Origin: Bacillus methanolicus
GTDB lineage: Bacteria; Bacillota; Bacilli; Bacillales; Cytobacillaceae
NCBI RefSeq assembly: GCF_028888695.1
Contig: NZ_PNFF01000002.1
Location: forward strand, 310,001-374,000
Length of the DNA: 64,000 nucleotides
Direction: 5' to 3'
Shown here piece by piece: positions 50,040 through 58,550 of this stretch. The position numbers and the translations under genes were made by a program. The number at the start of each line of letters is the position of its first letter. Position 1 is the first letter of the stretch. The notes beneath the pieces were generated by a model, which was given only the letters and a program-made list of their open reading frames with translations, was not told where the DNA came from and searched no databases.

Positions 50040-50255
50040 TTTAAAGTGGTGCGGGTCTGGCCCTCAATGATTTAACGCTTTAACGTAGTGCGGGTCTGGC
50101 CCTCAATGATTTAACGCTTTAACGTAGTGCGGGTCAGACCCTCAATGCTTTAACGCTTTAACGTAGTACGGGTCTGGCCTTCAATGCTTTAACACTTTAA
50201 AGTAACGAGGGCCAGCCCCTCAATGCTTTAACGCATTAAGGGGCTGGCCCCGCAC
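50040..50255. repeat. REP-like two-palindrome repeat, six units
   Basis: Units of ~39 bases with GGGTCTGGCCC or GGGTCAGACCC and TTTAACGCTTTAACG. The last copy (GGGGCTGGCCCC next to TTTAACGCATTAAGG) abuts the glyA stop codon and may serve as its terminator. It is the largest such array in the window. Confidence 0.88.
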
Positions 50256-50260
50256 AACAA

Positions 50261-51502
50261 TTAATATTCAGGGTATAAAGTGAATTTTCCGGTTAAAGCT
50301 TCGACGCGCTGTCTTGCTTCATTAAGCTTTGCTTCGTCTTCATGGTTTTTAAGGGTAAAGCCGATAATGGACGCAATTTCGTCCATTTCTTCAAGACCGA
50401 AACCGCGGGATGTTACAGCCGGTGTACCAATGCGGATACCGCTTGTTACAAACGGGCTTTCAGGATCAAACGGAATAGTGTTTTTATTTACAGTGATTCC
50501 AATTTCATCAAGAACTTTTTCCGCCACTTTACCGGTTAATCCCAATGAACGAACATCGACAAGCAGCAAGTGGTTGTCAGTTCCTCCGGAAACAAGGTTA
50601 AGGCCTTCTTTCTGAAGTCCTTCTGCAAGCCGCTTCGCGTTGGCAATCACATTTTTCGCATATTCTTTAAAGCTGTCCTGCAATACTTCGCCAAGTGCAA
50701 CGGCTTTTGCCGCAATCACATGCATAAGCGGACCGCCTTGAATGCCAGGGAAAATTGATTTATCAATCTTCTGAGCATACTCTTCTTTGCAGAGGATCAT
50801 ACCGCCGCGAGGACCACGCAATGTTTTGTGGGTTGTCGTTGTTACAAAATCAGCATATGAAACAGGGCTTTGATGCAGACCTGCTGCCACTAAACCGGCG
50901 ATATGGGCCATGTCGACCATCAAATAAGCGCCGACTTCATCGGCAATTTCCCGAAAACGTTTAAAGTCAATTTCACGAGGATAAGCGCTCGCACCCGCAA
51001 CGATCATTTTAGGCTTATGTTCTCGTGCTTTTTCAAGGACATCGTCAAAATTAATCCGGTGCGTTTTTTCATCTACACCATATTCAACAAAGTTATATTG
51101 AACTCCGCTGAAGTTGACCGGACTTCCATGCGTCAAATGGCCGCCGTGGGACAAGTTCATGCCCAGCACTGTATCACCAGGCTTTAACACCGCATAATAA
51201 ACCGCCATGTTTGCCTGAGCACCGGAGTGAGGCTGCACGTTGACATGTTCAGCACCGAAAATTTGCTTAGCACGGTCCCGTGCAAGGTTTTCTACTACAT
51301 CGACATGTTCACAACCGCCATAATAACGGCGGCCCGGATAGCCTTCTGCATATTTATTTGTTAAAACCGAACCTTGTGCTTCCATGACCGCTTCACTGAC
51401 AAAGTTTTCAGAAGCGATTAATTCGATTTTTGTACGCTGCCGCTTTAACTCATCTTGAATTGCTTGAAATACTTGCTCGTCCTGTTGCGCTAAGTGCTTC
51501 AT
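50261..51502 (-). CDS. glyA: Serine hydroxymethyltransferase
   Basis: A 413-residue PLP enzyme that makes glycine and methylene-tetrahydrofolate from serine, the main one-carbon source. PLP-lysine region [15 protein letters not shown] (near 225), N-terminal [19 protein letters not shown] and the folate-site [12 protein letters not shown] are all intact. AGGGAGGATAACG precedes the ATG. Monocistronic, with an unusual triple-hairpin repeat 65-140 bases upstream. Confidence 0.97.
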   Translation of the reverse strand: MKHLAQQDEQVFQAIQDELKRQRTKIELIASENFVSEAVMEAQGSVLTNKYAEGYPGRRYYGGCEHVDVVENLARDRAKQIFGAEHVNVQPHSGAQANMAVYYAVLKPGDTVLGMNLSHGGHLTHGSPVNFSGVQYNFVEYGVDEKTHRINFDDVLEKAREHKPKMIVAGASAYPREIDFKRFREIADEVGAYLMVDMAHIAGLVAAGLHQSPVSYADFVTTTTHKTLRGPRGGMILCKEEYAQKIDKSIFPGIQGGPLMHVIAAKAVALGEVLQDSFKEYAKNVIANAKRLAEGLQKEGLNLVSGGTDNHLLLVDVRSLGLTGKVAEKVLDEIGITVNKNTIPFDPESPFVTSGIRIGTPAVTSRGFGLEEMDEIASIIGFTLKNHEDEAKLNEARQRVEALTGKFTLYPEY

Positions 51503-51567
51503 CGTTATCCTCCCTTTTGAATTGCATTCATAAAATATGTATCCTTTAGAAAATTCTTTTTTATTTT

Positions 51568-51643
51568 ATCACGTTTTCGTGATGAAAAGAAATAACCTAT
51601 CACGTTTTTGGTATGAAAAGAAAAAACATCCCGTTTTCGGGAT
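51568..51643 (-). repeat. Three hairpins upstream of glyA with compensating base changes
   Basis: ATCACGTTTTCGTGAT (51568-51583), ATCACGTTTTTGGTAT (51599-51614) and ATCCCGTTTTCGGGAT (51628-51643), spaced 31 and 29 bases. The third differs from the first at paired positions (A-T to C-G), keeping the stem. Confidence 0.65.
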
Positions 51644-52026
51644 AAAAAGGTAACAGGAAAAGTAGAAACTCTCTTTTCTTGTTTCTTCTTCCAAATCCTG
51701 ACGCCCTACTCTCCTTTCCGGTCAACGTTTTACTGTTATCCGTTTATTTTTTAGTGATAATATTTACTCTAATAATAAAGCCGACCCAATCTAAGAGCTA
51801 AGCACCCACGGGGCGCCAGGCACTTATAGGTCAGCCCTTTGCATTTACCGGTATATTTAACGGATCGAAAACCCCACCGGCCATATACTTTGCAGCCGGA
51901 AGGTGATGCCCTTCTCTTAAAAACGGTCTGAACTTCGCTGTTCACTTTTGCTTAATTCTTTCTCAACGGCATGAAGAAAAGTTCTGGACTTCTTCTACAA
52001 AAATTCCTTTTTTGCTTAACTCTTTC
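51644..52026. repeat. Gap upstream of glyA, with duplicated ywlG 3' end
   Basis: TTGCTTAATTCTTTCTCAAC (51948) and TTGCTTAACTCTTTCTCAAT (52012) are copies 64 bases apart; the second leads into the ywlG stop codon. A lone GGCGCCAGGCAC motif near 51819 is another repeat type. No gene is seen. Confidence 0.6.
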
Positions 52027-52593
52027 TCAATGACATGTATGCGTATCAGAACGCTCATAAACTGCGCGGGCGCCGCCGATCAGCTTTGGGCGGGTTTTGG
52101 CAAGAGTGACATGGGCATGGCCAACGTGTTTCAACGATACTCTGACAGGTACCGCAACATGTTTCAAATGCATGCCAATGAACGTATCACCGATATCAAT
52201 CCCTGCACTGGCTTTAATAAATTCCACTACCACCGGTTCTTTAAAATGTTCATAAGCATATGTTGCCATCGCTCCGCCGGCGCTGCGGACTGGAATAACG
52301 GATACTTCCTCGAGGCCTTTTTCTATTGCGGTAGTTCGTTCGACGACGAGCGCTCTGTTCAAATGCTCGCAGCATTGAAAAGCAAGCTGGACGCCGGTTT
52401 GCTCTTGAAATTTTTTCATTTGTTTAAAAATCATGGCAGCAACTTCTTCTGTCCCGGCCGTTCCGATTCTATTTCCCGCTACTTCGCTAGTGCTGCAGCC
52501 TACGACTAAAATATCGCTTCCTGTCAATGAAGTTTGCTGTTTAAATTCTTCTAAGATCGTTGCTAATTCTTTTTCCCATTGTAAGATGGACAT
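52027..52593 (-). CDS. ywlG: YwlG family protein (TIGR01440/DUF436)
   Basis: A 188-residue protein of the YwlG family, always near glyA and rpiB in Bacillus. Conserved stretches include [18 protein letters not shown] and [14 protein letters not shown]; two adjacent Cys and a His could bind metal, but the function is unknown. The C-terminus ends in ERSDTHTCH, which departs from the usual ending, consistent with the gene end being altered by the local 64-base duplication. The ATG at 52593 follows AAAGGATGTG. Confidence 0.85.
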   Translation of the reverse strand: MSILQWEKELATILEEFKQQTSLTGSDILVVGCSTSEVAGNRIGTAGTEEVAAMIFKQMKKFQEQTGVQLAFQCCEHLNRALVVERTTAIEKGLEEVSVIPVRSAGGAMATYAYEHFKEPVVVEFIKASAGIDIGDTFIGMHLKHVAVPVRVSLKHVGHAHVTLAKTRPKLIGGARAVYERSDTHTCH

Positions 52594-52821
52594 GAAAGCA
52601 CATCCTTTCAGGAAGCTATTTTAAAAAAAATCGCTTCTTTTTTCCAGCGGCGCATGCCGACCGACCGCTTAAATCTGTATAAAATTCACATTTACGCTTG
52701 GGGCGATTAAGAGATCCCACCCTTGTTCTTTGGAGTTTACCAGAAAGGACTTACCCGCATCAAGGCGCGTTCCGCTATCGCTCCGCTTTCGACCTTAAAT
52801 GATCTTAGCTTGATCGCACTA

Positions 52822-53268
52822 TTACACGTTTACGTTTTCGTATTCGCAGATTTTTTCTATTCGATTTGCATGTCGTCCGCCTTGAAACTCTGTTGTCAGC
52901 CATGTTTTAGCAATTTCCCTGGCTAGTCCAGGTCCGATCACTCGTTCTCCCATTGCGAGAATGTTGCTGTCGTTATGTTCACGGGTTGCTTTTGCGCTAA
53001 AAACATCGTGGACAAGCGCACAGCGAATGCCTTTTACTTTATTAGCTGCAATACTCATCCCGATGCCTGTTCCGCAAATTAGGATCCCTCTATCAAACTC
53101 GCCTTTTGCCACTTTTTCTGCAACCGGCAAAGCATAATCAGGATAATCGACGGATGTTGTACATTCACAGCCGAAATCCTCGTATTCGATGCCCATTTCT
53201 TCCATTAAATTAATAATTTCTTGACGTATATTTACTCCGCCGTGATCCGATGCAATTGCTACCTTCAT
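52822..53268 (-). CDS. rpiB: Ribose 5-phosphate isomerase B
   Basis: A 148-residue RpiB/LacAB family isomerase interconverting ribose-5-phosphate and ribulose-5-phosphate. KVAIASDHGGVNIRQ at the N-terminus and the active-site Cys loop ILICGTGIGMSIAANK (near 67) are intact; HDVFSAKATREHNDSNIL supplies further catalytic residues. It equals B. subtilis ywlF in position. It is followed by a 230-base spacer before ywlG. Confidence 0.94.
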   Translation of the reverse strand: MKVAIASDHGGVNIRQEIINLMEEMGIEYEDFGCECTTSVDYPDYALPVAEKVAKGEFDRGILICGTGIGMSIAANKVKGIRCALVHDVFSAKATREHNDSNILAMGERVIGPGLAREIAKTWLTTEFQGGRHANRIEKICEYENVNV

Positions 53269-53450
53269 AAAAAAACTCCTCCCATCTTTTCATTACGGCC
53301 GCTTCTTGGCCAGTTTTTTTTATTATTGCATAAAATAAAAAAATTATAAAGAATTTCGTATTTTAGAAAGATTCCATTTTATATTCGAAGAAAATGTGAT
53401 TTGATGAAAAAACCCTTTCTTTAAAAGGAAAAAGCTCCCTTCCGAAAGGG

Positions 53451-53541
53451 AAAAGAGCTTGGATCTTATAGTTTGAATCCGGCTGCACCTTGAATAGCAG
53501 GTTCATATTTCTCTTAAAAGAGCTTGGATCTTATAGCTTGA
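53451..53541. repeat. 65-base diverged duplication of the chemoreceptor 3' end
   Basis: AAAAGAGCTTGGATCTTATA occurs at 53451 and 53516, followed by GTTTGAA and GCTTGAA. The second copy contains the stop codon of the receptor gene. TTTAAAAGGAAAAAGCTCCC with TTCCGAAAGGGAAAAGAGCTT just beyond forms terminator-like hairpins. Confidence 0.7.
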
Positions 53542-54829
53542 ACCTAATAATGGTGCTTTTTAGATTTTCAGCCTGTTCTTTTAGTTCAACGGCGAGTTTT
53601 TCGACATTAGCGATAACTTCTGTCTGATGCTGTGTGGCGGTTGCCACTTCCTGGGCGCCTGCTGATGTTTCTTCTGCAATGGCGGCAACTTCCTGTGATT
53701 GTGTGGAAGTATGCATGATGCTTTCCATTTGCCGGTCAACCAATTCTGTTATTGTCTCAACGGATTCCGCCATTTCGTTGACAGTTTTTGTCATTTCTTC
53801 AATTGCTTCGTTTGTTTTTGTTCCTTTTGACACTTCCTCGTTGGCTGTTTCAACTTGTTCAGAAATTTGTTTTACGACATTTTGCACTTCTTGTTGAATA
53901 TTTTTAATAAGATCTGATATTCCTTGAACAGCCTTCGCACTTTCATCTGCAAGGATGCGGACTTCTTCTGCCACGACTGCAAACCCTTTCCCATGCTCGC
54001 CTGCCCGGGCCGCTTCGATGGACGCATTGAGCGCAAGCAGGTTTGTTTGAGCGGCGATATCGCCGACAAGCTGAATGATTTGTTCAACTTTTGCTGCATT
54101 TTCCTCGAGGCGCTTGACCGTTTGCAAGGATTCCTGGTTTTCTTTTGCGAGGCGTTCGATTCCGGCAATTAATGAATGGATCACTTTTTTCGATTCCTGC
54201 AGATCTTTTACCATTTCTTTCGAGACGTTGCCGGAAGCTTTCGCTTTTTCCTGAACTTGTTCGGCAATTCTGATTACATCATCAACGGATTCAGCAGTCG
54301 CTTGAATCGAAACAGCGGAATTATCGGCACCTTGTGAAATTTCGTTTATCGTCCGGGCAATCGCTTTCGCCTGGTCAGCAGCAGCAGCAGATTCTTGTGA
54401 AATGGCGATGACTTTCTCATTTGTTTCACGGAAATTCTCTTCAATGCTCTGGACCATTTCTCTTAAACAAAAAAGCATATGATTAAAAGCAATGCCAAGA
54501 GAGCGGATTTCATCATCCGATTTAGATAATTCCACATCTTCTTGTATATTTCCATGGGCTGCTTTTATCGCCGTCTTTTCAAGTTTTTGAAGTGGTTTCG
54601 TAATAAAGCCTGCAGCGAAATAGGCTAAAATTCCCGACCAAATAATGCCTAAACATAATGTAATAATCGTAAAAAACATATCTCCTATCTCTATGAAGTC
54701 ATTAATCAAGGGATAAAGTACATAAATAAAAAATGCACTCGTTGAATATGTAATTACAGCAAGAATAAAAGTGAATAAAACTAGTTTCTTTTTAAGCCCG
54801 AACTTATATCGTTTTTTCTCCTCCATCAT
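53531..54829 (-). CDS. Methyl-accepting chemotaxis protein with short sensor region
   Basis: A 432-residue chemoreceptor. Two membrane helices (residues ~13-33 and ~44-66) flank a very short outer loop, so it probably senses a membrane or internal signal. A HAMP domain ([17 protein letters not shown], ~70-122) and a long coiled-coil signalling domain follow, with the tip motif [20 protein letters not shown] near 290. It overlaps ywlE by 26 bases, so it is in the ywlD-E transcript direction. It is not part of the B. subtilis ywl cluster and seems to have been inserted between ywlE and rpiB. Confidence 0.92.
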   Translation of the reverse strand: MMEEKKRYKFGLKKKLVLFTFILAVITYSTSAFFIYVLYPLINDFIEIGDMFFTIITLCLGIIWSGILAYFAAGFITKPLQKLEKTAIKAAHGNIQEDVELSKSDDEIRSLGIAFNHMLFCLREMVQSIEENFRETNEKVIAISQESAAAADQAKAIARTINEISQGADNSAVSIQATAESVDDVIRIAEQVQEKAKASGNVSKEMVKDLQESKKVIHSLIAGIERLAKENQESLQTVKRLEENAAKVEQIIQLVGDIAAQTNLLALNASIEAARAGEHGKGFAVVAEEVRILADESAKAVQGISDLIKNIQQEVQNVVKQISEQVETANEEVSKGTKTNEAIEEMTKTVNEMAESVETITELVDRQMESIMHTSTQSQEVAAIAEETSAGAQEVATATQHQTEVIANVEKLAVELKEQAENLKSTIIRFKL

Positions 54830-55289
54830 TTTCCCCCTGAAACTTTGTACAATCTTTTTCTAGTTTCTCAATTAATTTCTCAATCGCTTTCTTTATTTCA
54901 TTAAACGTTTTCCGGTATGCTTCGATCGGACCGCCAAAAGGATCTGCAATATCACTGACCTTCCCATGCGCAAACTCATTTAACGTATATGTTTTTCCTG
55001 CGGCTTCCGGGAATCGGCTGATCACCAAAGCTTTATGTCCTGATGTCATCGTTAAAATGTGTGTAGCCCACTCAATTAATTCATTCGTCAATAACGTAGA
55101 TTGATGCTTTTGTTTAATGTTATTTTCTTCCAGTACTTTTTTTGCGTTAGGAGAGGCCTCGCTTCCATTAACGGCAAAGACACCTGCCGACTTGACTTCA
55201 ACGCCGGGAATCGATTTGCTTTTTAGAAATGCTTCCGCCATCGGACTACGGCATGTATTCCCTGTACATATAAATAAAATGCGAGTCAT
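54804..55289 (-). CDS. ywlE: Protein arginine phosphatase YwlE
   Basis: A 161-residue low-molecular-weight phosphatase. The P-loop CTGNTCRSP (residues 8-16) has the Thr that in B. subtilis YwlE favours phospho-arginine over phospho-tyrosine, and the general-acid Asp is in [12 protein letters not shown]. It opposes the McsB kinase in protein quality control and stress response. The C-terminal helix is slightly longer than usual and overlaps the start of the chemoreceptor gene by 26 bases. Confidence 0.92.
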   Translation of the reverse strand: MTRILFICTGNTCRSPMAEAFLKSKSIPGVEVKSAGVFAVNGSEASPNAKKVLEENNIKQKHQSTLLTNELIEWATHILTMTSGHKALVISRFPEAAGKTYTLNEFAHGKVSDIADPFGGPIEAYRKTFNEIKKAIEKLIEKLEKDCTKFQGENDGGEKTI

Positions 55290-55430
55290 GGAATACCTCC
55301 TTCTTTTTCATTATAAGCCAAATTTCAGTATTTCAATAGGCACTCTTTATGAAGTTTTTGAAAATTTTACATAAAAAAAGTAAAAAACACTCCGGCTGAA
55401 GTGATTGCTTCTTGCTTATGTTATGTAATT

Positions 55431-55985
55431 TTAAAAAGGCAAAAGAAGCCGAATCCCGAAAACAAGCAAAATGCTTCCTCCGAGTGCTTCACTATATTTG
55501 CCGATCCACGCCTGGACTTTACGGCCAATTAATAAGCCGATCCATGTCAGAATGGTTGCCGCTCCGCCAAAACAAATGAGGACAAGAATCGTCTTTGCTC
55601 CAAATATCCCTAATGTTAATCCGACAGAAAAACTGTCGAGGCTTACGCTTAATGCAAAAAAAAGCAAGCCAAAGCCAACAGGTGTGATGAATTTGTTTTC
55701 TTCCTTCTGAAAGCTGGCCAAAATCATTTGCAACCCCAGAACAAGAAGGAGCAAACCGCCAATATAACCGGTAATGGCTCCAAATTGATTTGACAAAAAT
55801 TTGCCCGCAGTAATCCCTATGAGGGGCATCCATACGTGAAACATCCCGATTGTAATACCGATTTTAAAAATTTGTCTCAGCCGGAGTTTAAACATCCCCA
55901 TTCCGAGACCGACGGAAAAGGCATCCATCCCCAAGGCGAATGCCATTAATGCTAATGCTAAAATTTCTCCAACCATTGGTGCCAT
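55431..55985 (-). CDS. mntP: Manganese efflux pump MntP (YwlD)
   Basis: A 184-residue, six-helix exporter of manganese. Two internal repeats carry the acidic membrane motifs: [14 protein letters not shown] near 19 and [14 protein letters not shown] near 113. It corresponds to B. subtilis ywlD. AAGGGGGCGAAAATAG precedes the ATG. I looked upstream for a manganese riboswitch (yybP-ykoY) and saw none in the ~190-base gap. Confidence 0.92.
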   Translation of the reverse strand: MAPMVGEILALALMAFALGMDAFSVGLGMGMFKLRLRQIFKIGITIGMFHVWMPLIGITAGKFLSNQFGAITGYIGGLLLLVLGLQMILASFQKEENKFITPVGFGLLFFALSVSLDSFSVGLTLGIFGAKTILVLICFGGAATILTWIGLLIGRKVQAWIGKYSEALGGSILLVFGIRLLLPF

Positions 55986-56063
55986 CTATTTTCGCCCCCT
56001 TGGACCTGCTAATTCAACATATGCACGTCCAAAAGAAAATAGAATCTGATTGGAATCGTCTAT

Positions 56064-56096
56064 AAAAAAGAACCGGGCGGGCATTCGGGCTCTTTT
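56064..56096 (-). terminator. Probable terminator of ywlC
   Basis: On the minus strand AAGAGCC pairs with GGTTCTT, followed by TTTTTT. A second hairpin ACCGCAT/ATGCGGT with T-run on the plus strand lies at about 56108-56134. Confidence 0.65.
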
Positions 56097-56182
56097 ATAA
56101 TGAAAGAACCGCATGAAAAAATGCGGTTTTTGTTCATCCTACCTATGTTCTGAGAAATCTGAGGTAAACGAAATCTGAATTC

Positions 56183-57241
56183 TTAATCCATCTTTTGAAA
56201 TTCTGTCAAGACCCGGTGCCCGGCCGCTTTTAAAAGGCGGTTCATGATCGCCTGCCCAACGCCCTCTTCCGGGAACACTTCGCTAAATATTATATCTACT
56301 TCCGAATCATTAAATTTCCGTAATGTTTCATAAAGTGAACTTGCGACCGTTTCAAGGTTTGAGCGGTTGCCGCATGCAAGAACAAGATAGGCATCATAGA
56401 ACCTTTTTCCATCCTCTGTCGTCAAGACGCCTGCCTTCAGTCCTTCGGTTTGTTTTTCTTTTATCAATTTTTGGATATACTCCCGGCTGCCATCCACCAA
56501 ATAAAAAGGTGCATTTGGAGCGTAATGCCGGTATTTCATCCCCGGTGATTTCGGAGCCTGCCCGGTATCAAGCAAAGCAGGATCGACTTTTACCGGTCCA
56601 ATGACTTTCTCAATCTGTTCCTTCGTGATTCCACCCGGCCGCAAAATGACCGGAACCGGTTCTGTACAATCAAGCACCGTTGATTCAACTCCGACACCTG
56701 TTGGACCGCCGTCGACGATGCCGGCAATTCGCCCGTCTAAATCATCAGCGACGTGTTTTGCTGTTGTCGGGCTCGGTTTTCCCGAACGGTTCGCACTCGG
56801 TGCTGCAATTGGAAGCCCTGATTCCTTAATTACTGCCAGTGCGACAGGGTGATCGGGCATTCGCACTGCAACAGTTGACAATCCTGCTGTCGCTTTTTCC
56901 GAAAGAAAGCCGTCCCGTTTGTTTAAGACAAGCGTCAGCGGACCCGGCCAAAATGTCTCCATTAATATTTTTGCATTTTCAGGAATGTTCTTTGCAAATC
57001 GATTTAATTGGTTTATTTCAGCTATGTGGATAATTAACGGATTATCAGACGGCCTGCCTTTTGCTTCAAAAATCTTCTGTACCGCTTCGTCGCATTCCGC
57101 ATTGCCGCCAAGGCCGTATACAGTCTCTGTAGGGAACGCAATCACTTCATTTTTTTTCAACAAATCAGCAGCTTGTGAAATTTGTGGATAATTTTCGATA
57201 TTATCCACATGTTTATCCACAGACCAAAATTGTGTTTTCAT
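56183..57241 (-). CDS. ywlC: Threonylcarbamoyl-AMP synthase (Sua5/YwlC)
   Basis: A 352-residue enzyme making threonylcarbamoyl-AMP, first step of the t6A modification at position 37 of ANN-decoding tRNAs. The YrdC domain covers residues ~20-210 (FPTETVYGLGGNA, KGRPSDNPLIIHI, APSANRSGKPSPT), and a Sua5 C-terminal domain follows after the linker SPGMKYRHYAPNAP. ATG 57241 is six bases from AAAGGTGG; ATG 57247 is too close. Its first codons lie inside a cluster of DnaA boxes. Confidence 0.94.
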   Translation of the reverse strand: MKTQFWSVDKHVDNIENYPQISQAADLLKKNEVIAFPTETVYGLGGNAECDEAVQKIFEAKGRPSDNPLIIHIAEINQLNRFAKNIPENAKILMETFWPGPLTLVLNKRDGFLSEKATAGLSTVAVRMPDHPVALAVIKESGLPIAAPSANRSGKPSPTTAKHVADDLDGRIAGIVDGGPTGVGVESTVLDCTEPVPVILRPGGITKEQIEKVIGPVKVDPALLDTGQAPKSPGMKYRHYAPNAPFYLVDGSREYIQKLIKEKQTEGLKAGVLTTEDGKRFYDAYLVLACGNRSNLETVASSLYETLRKFNDSEVDIIFSEVFPEEGVGQAIMNRLLKAAGHRVLTEFQKMD

Positions 57242-57465
57242 TTTCATCCACCTTTTATCATTAGGTCCAATTACCTGACACTTTCAAAAAAATATTGGAT
57301 TTACAGGTATTTAGAATCTATTATCCTTTGAAAGTATAAAAGAAGATAAAGGGGAACACAAGTTTTTATCCACAAATTGTGTATAACAAAGGTAAATTCG
57401 TGGATAACTTTGTGGATGTATCCACAATTTCACAATTTTTGCTTTTAAAATTAGAGTTATCCACA
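57183..57465. promoter_or_regulatory. DnaA-box cluster at the ywlC-spoIIR junction
   Basis: Five perfect TTATCCACA sites on either strand (57183-57191, 57201-57209, 57213-57221, 57366-57374, 57457-57465) and four near matches (57378, 57399, 57411, 57418) in 283 bases. The first three are within the ywlC coding start. B. subtilis has a DnaA-box cluster at ywlC-ywlB that titrates DnaA and limits replication initiation; this is the same locus. Confidence 0.88.
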
Positions 57466-57478
57466 ATTAAAAACTTAT

Positions 57479-58168
57479 TCAAGATTTGAAAATCTTTTCC
57501 CACAGTTCGACTAGAAAGAATTTTACTTTAACCGGTTCTTCATCTTCTGCGGTATAAAGTGAAGGCTTCTCTTTTTCCGTCGTTTTCGCTTCCCCTTTTA
57601 CAGCTATTTTTTCAGTTTTTCCTTCTACCTTTTCAGATGTTTCCTCATTCATATCGCCGCTTACTGCTACTCCGTTTGAAAAATCAAGAAAACATAGTGG
57701 AGGAAATAGTACGCACCACCAGTTGGCCCCTTTTCCTTCTCCCAATGTAATTAAAACAGCTTCGTATTCACCGGCCGGATAAAGAAATTGGCCGTAAAGT
57801 TTTGTCGGGAATTGAACTTTAGCAAACTCTGCTTTCACTGTCTGAGAAGATTGTTCTTTTTCAACAACCTCTTCCGCAATTTGCTTAATTTCCGGAAGCC
57901 TCGACTTAATTAAGTTTCTCGCTTCTTCAATAGATGTTAACTCTTCAACCCATTTTGTAATTTCCGCGTTTACGGCATCTCTTACTTTTCGCTTTAAAGC
58001 TTGGTCAGCTTCTTGATCGCTATTGGCAAGGATCCGTAAACGAATGGCTTCATTTGGGATGACAATCGCTTCATCAGCGATCGCTTCCGTTTTTGGCATA
58101 TATATATTTAAAATCGTTGCAATTGATAATAGAATGACATAAGTAAATGAGATTGTTTTTGTTTTCAT
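57479..58168 (-). CDS. spoIIR: Stage II sporulation protein R
   Basis: A 229-residue secreted signalling protein made in the forespore under sigma F; it triggers SpoIIGA to process pro-sigma E in the mother cell. A signal peptide occupies residues 1-29. The conserved domain includes IPNEAIRLRILANSDQEADQ and GEGKGANWWCVLFPPLCFLD, whose two Cys are a family hallmark. The C-terminal tail (Glu/Lys/Thr-rich) is variable. The ATG at 58168 has GGGACGGTG upstream. Confidence 0.94.
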   Translation of the reverse strand: MKTKTISFTYVILLSIATILNIYMPKTEAIADEAIVIPNEAIRLRILANSDQEADQALKRKVRDAVNAEITKWVEELTSIEEARNLIKSRLPEIKQIAEEVVEKEQSSQTVKAEFAKVQFPTKLYGQFLYPAGEYEAVLITLGEGKGANWWCVLFPPLCFLDFSNGVAVSGDMNEETSEKVEGKTEKIAVKGEAKTTEKEKPSLYTAEDEEPVKVKFFLVELWEKIFKS

Positions 58169-58267
58169 ATTTGGCACCGTCCCTTCCTAGCCTCAGTGTG
58201 GACAAAATGCCAGATTGTTAAACTAGTAAAATGAAAAAATCTAGAAAACTTTTAAAAAGAAGGCGCG

Positions 58268-58445
58268 GTCTTTGGAATGAAGGCTCATAAATTTGATCGA
58301 AGGCTCATAAATCAAATTAAGGGCTCATATATGAAAATAAAGGCTGATAAACGAGAATTAAGACTCATATCCCAAATTAAAAGCTCATAAACAAAAATTA
58401 AGGCTCATATCTCAAATTAAAGGCTCATAAACGAAAATTACGGCT
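58268..58445. repeat. Phased GGCTCATAAA array upstream of spoIIR
   Basis: Eight units of AAGGCTCATAAA plus AT-rich spacer, about 20-21 base period. The array stops two bases before the target duplication of the IS256-family element. Confidence 0.85.
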
Positions 58446-58510
58446 TCCCTTGATAGTCAAGTCCTTAATATTGTGTAAAATACTAATTACAAGGTTTTAG
58501 CCTATTTATT

Positions 58511-58550
58511 TAATTTGATTGGAAGGGGGTACCCCCTTCCAATCAAATTA
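58511..58550. other. Perfect 40-base palindrome at the transposase stop codon
   Basis: Arms TAATTTGATTGGAAGGGGGT and its exact complement meet with no loop at 58530/58531. The stop codon of the transposase lies in the right arm. No T-run follows, so it is not a simple terminator. Confidence 0.85.

Noticed and set aside
55986-56182. Manganese (yybP-ykoY) riboswitch before mntP, and likewise before terC
   Set aside because: The conserved core of that riboswitch could not be found in either upstream region by eye.
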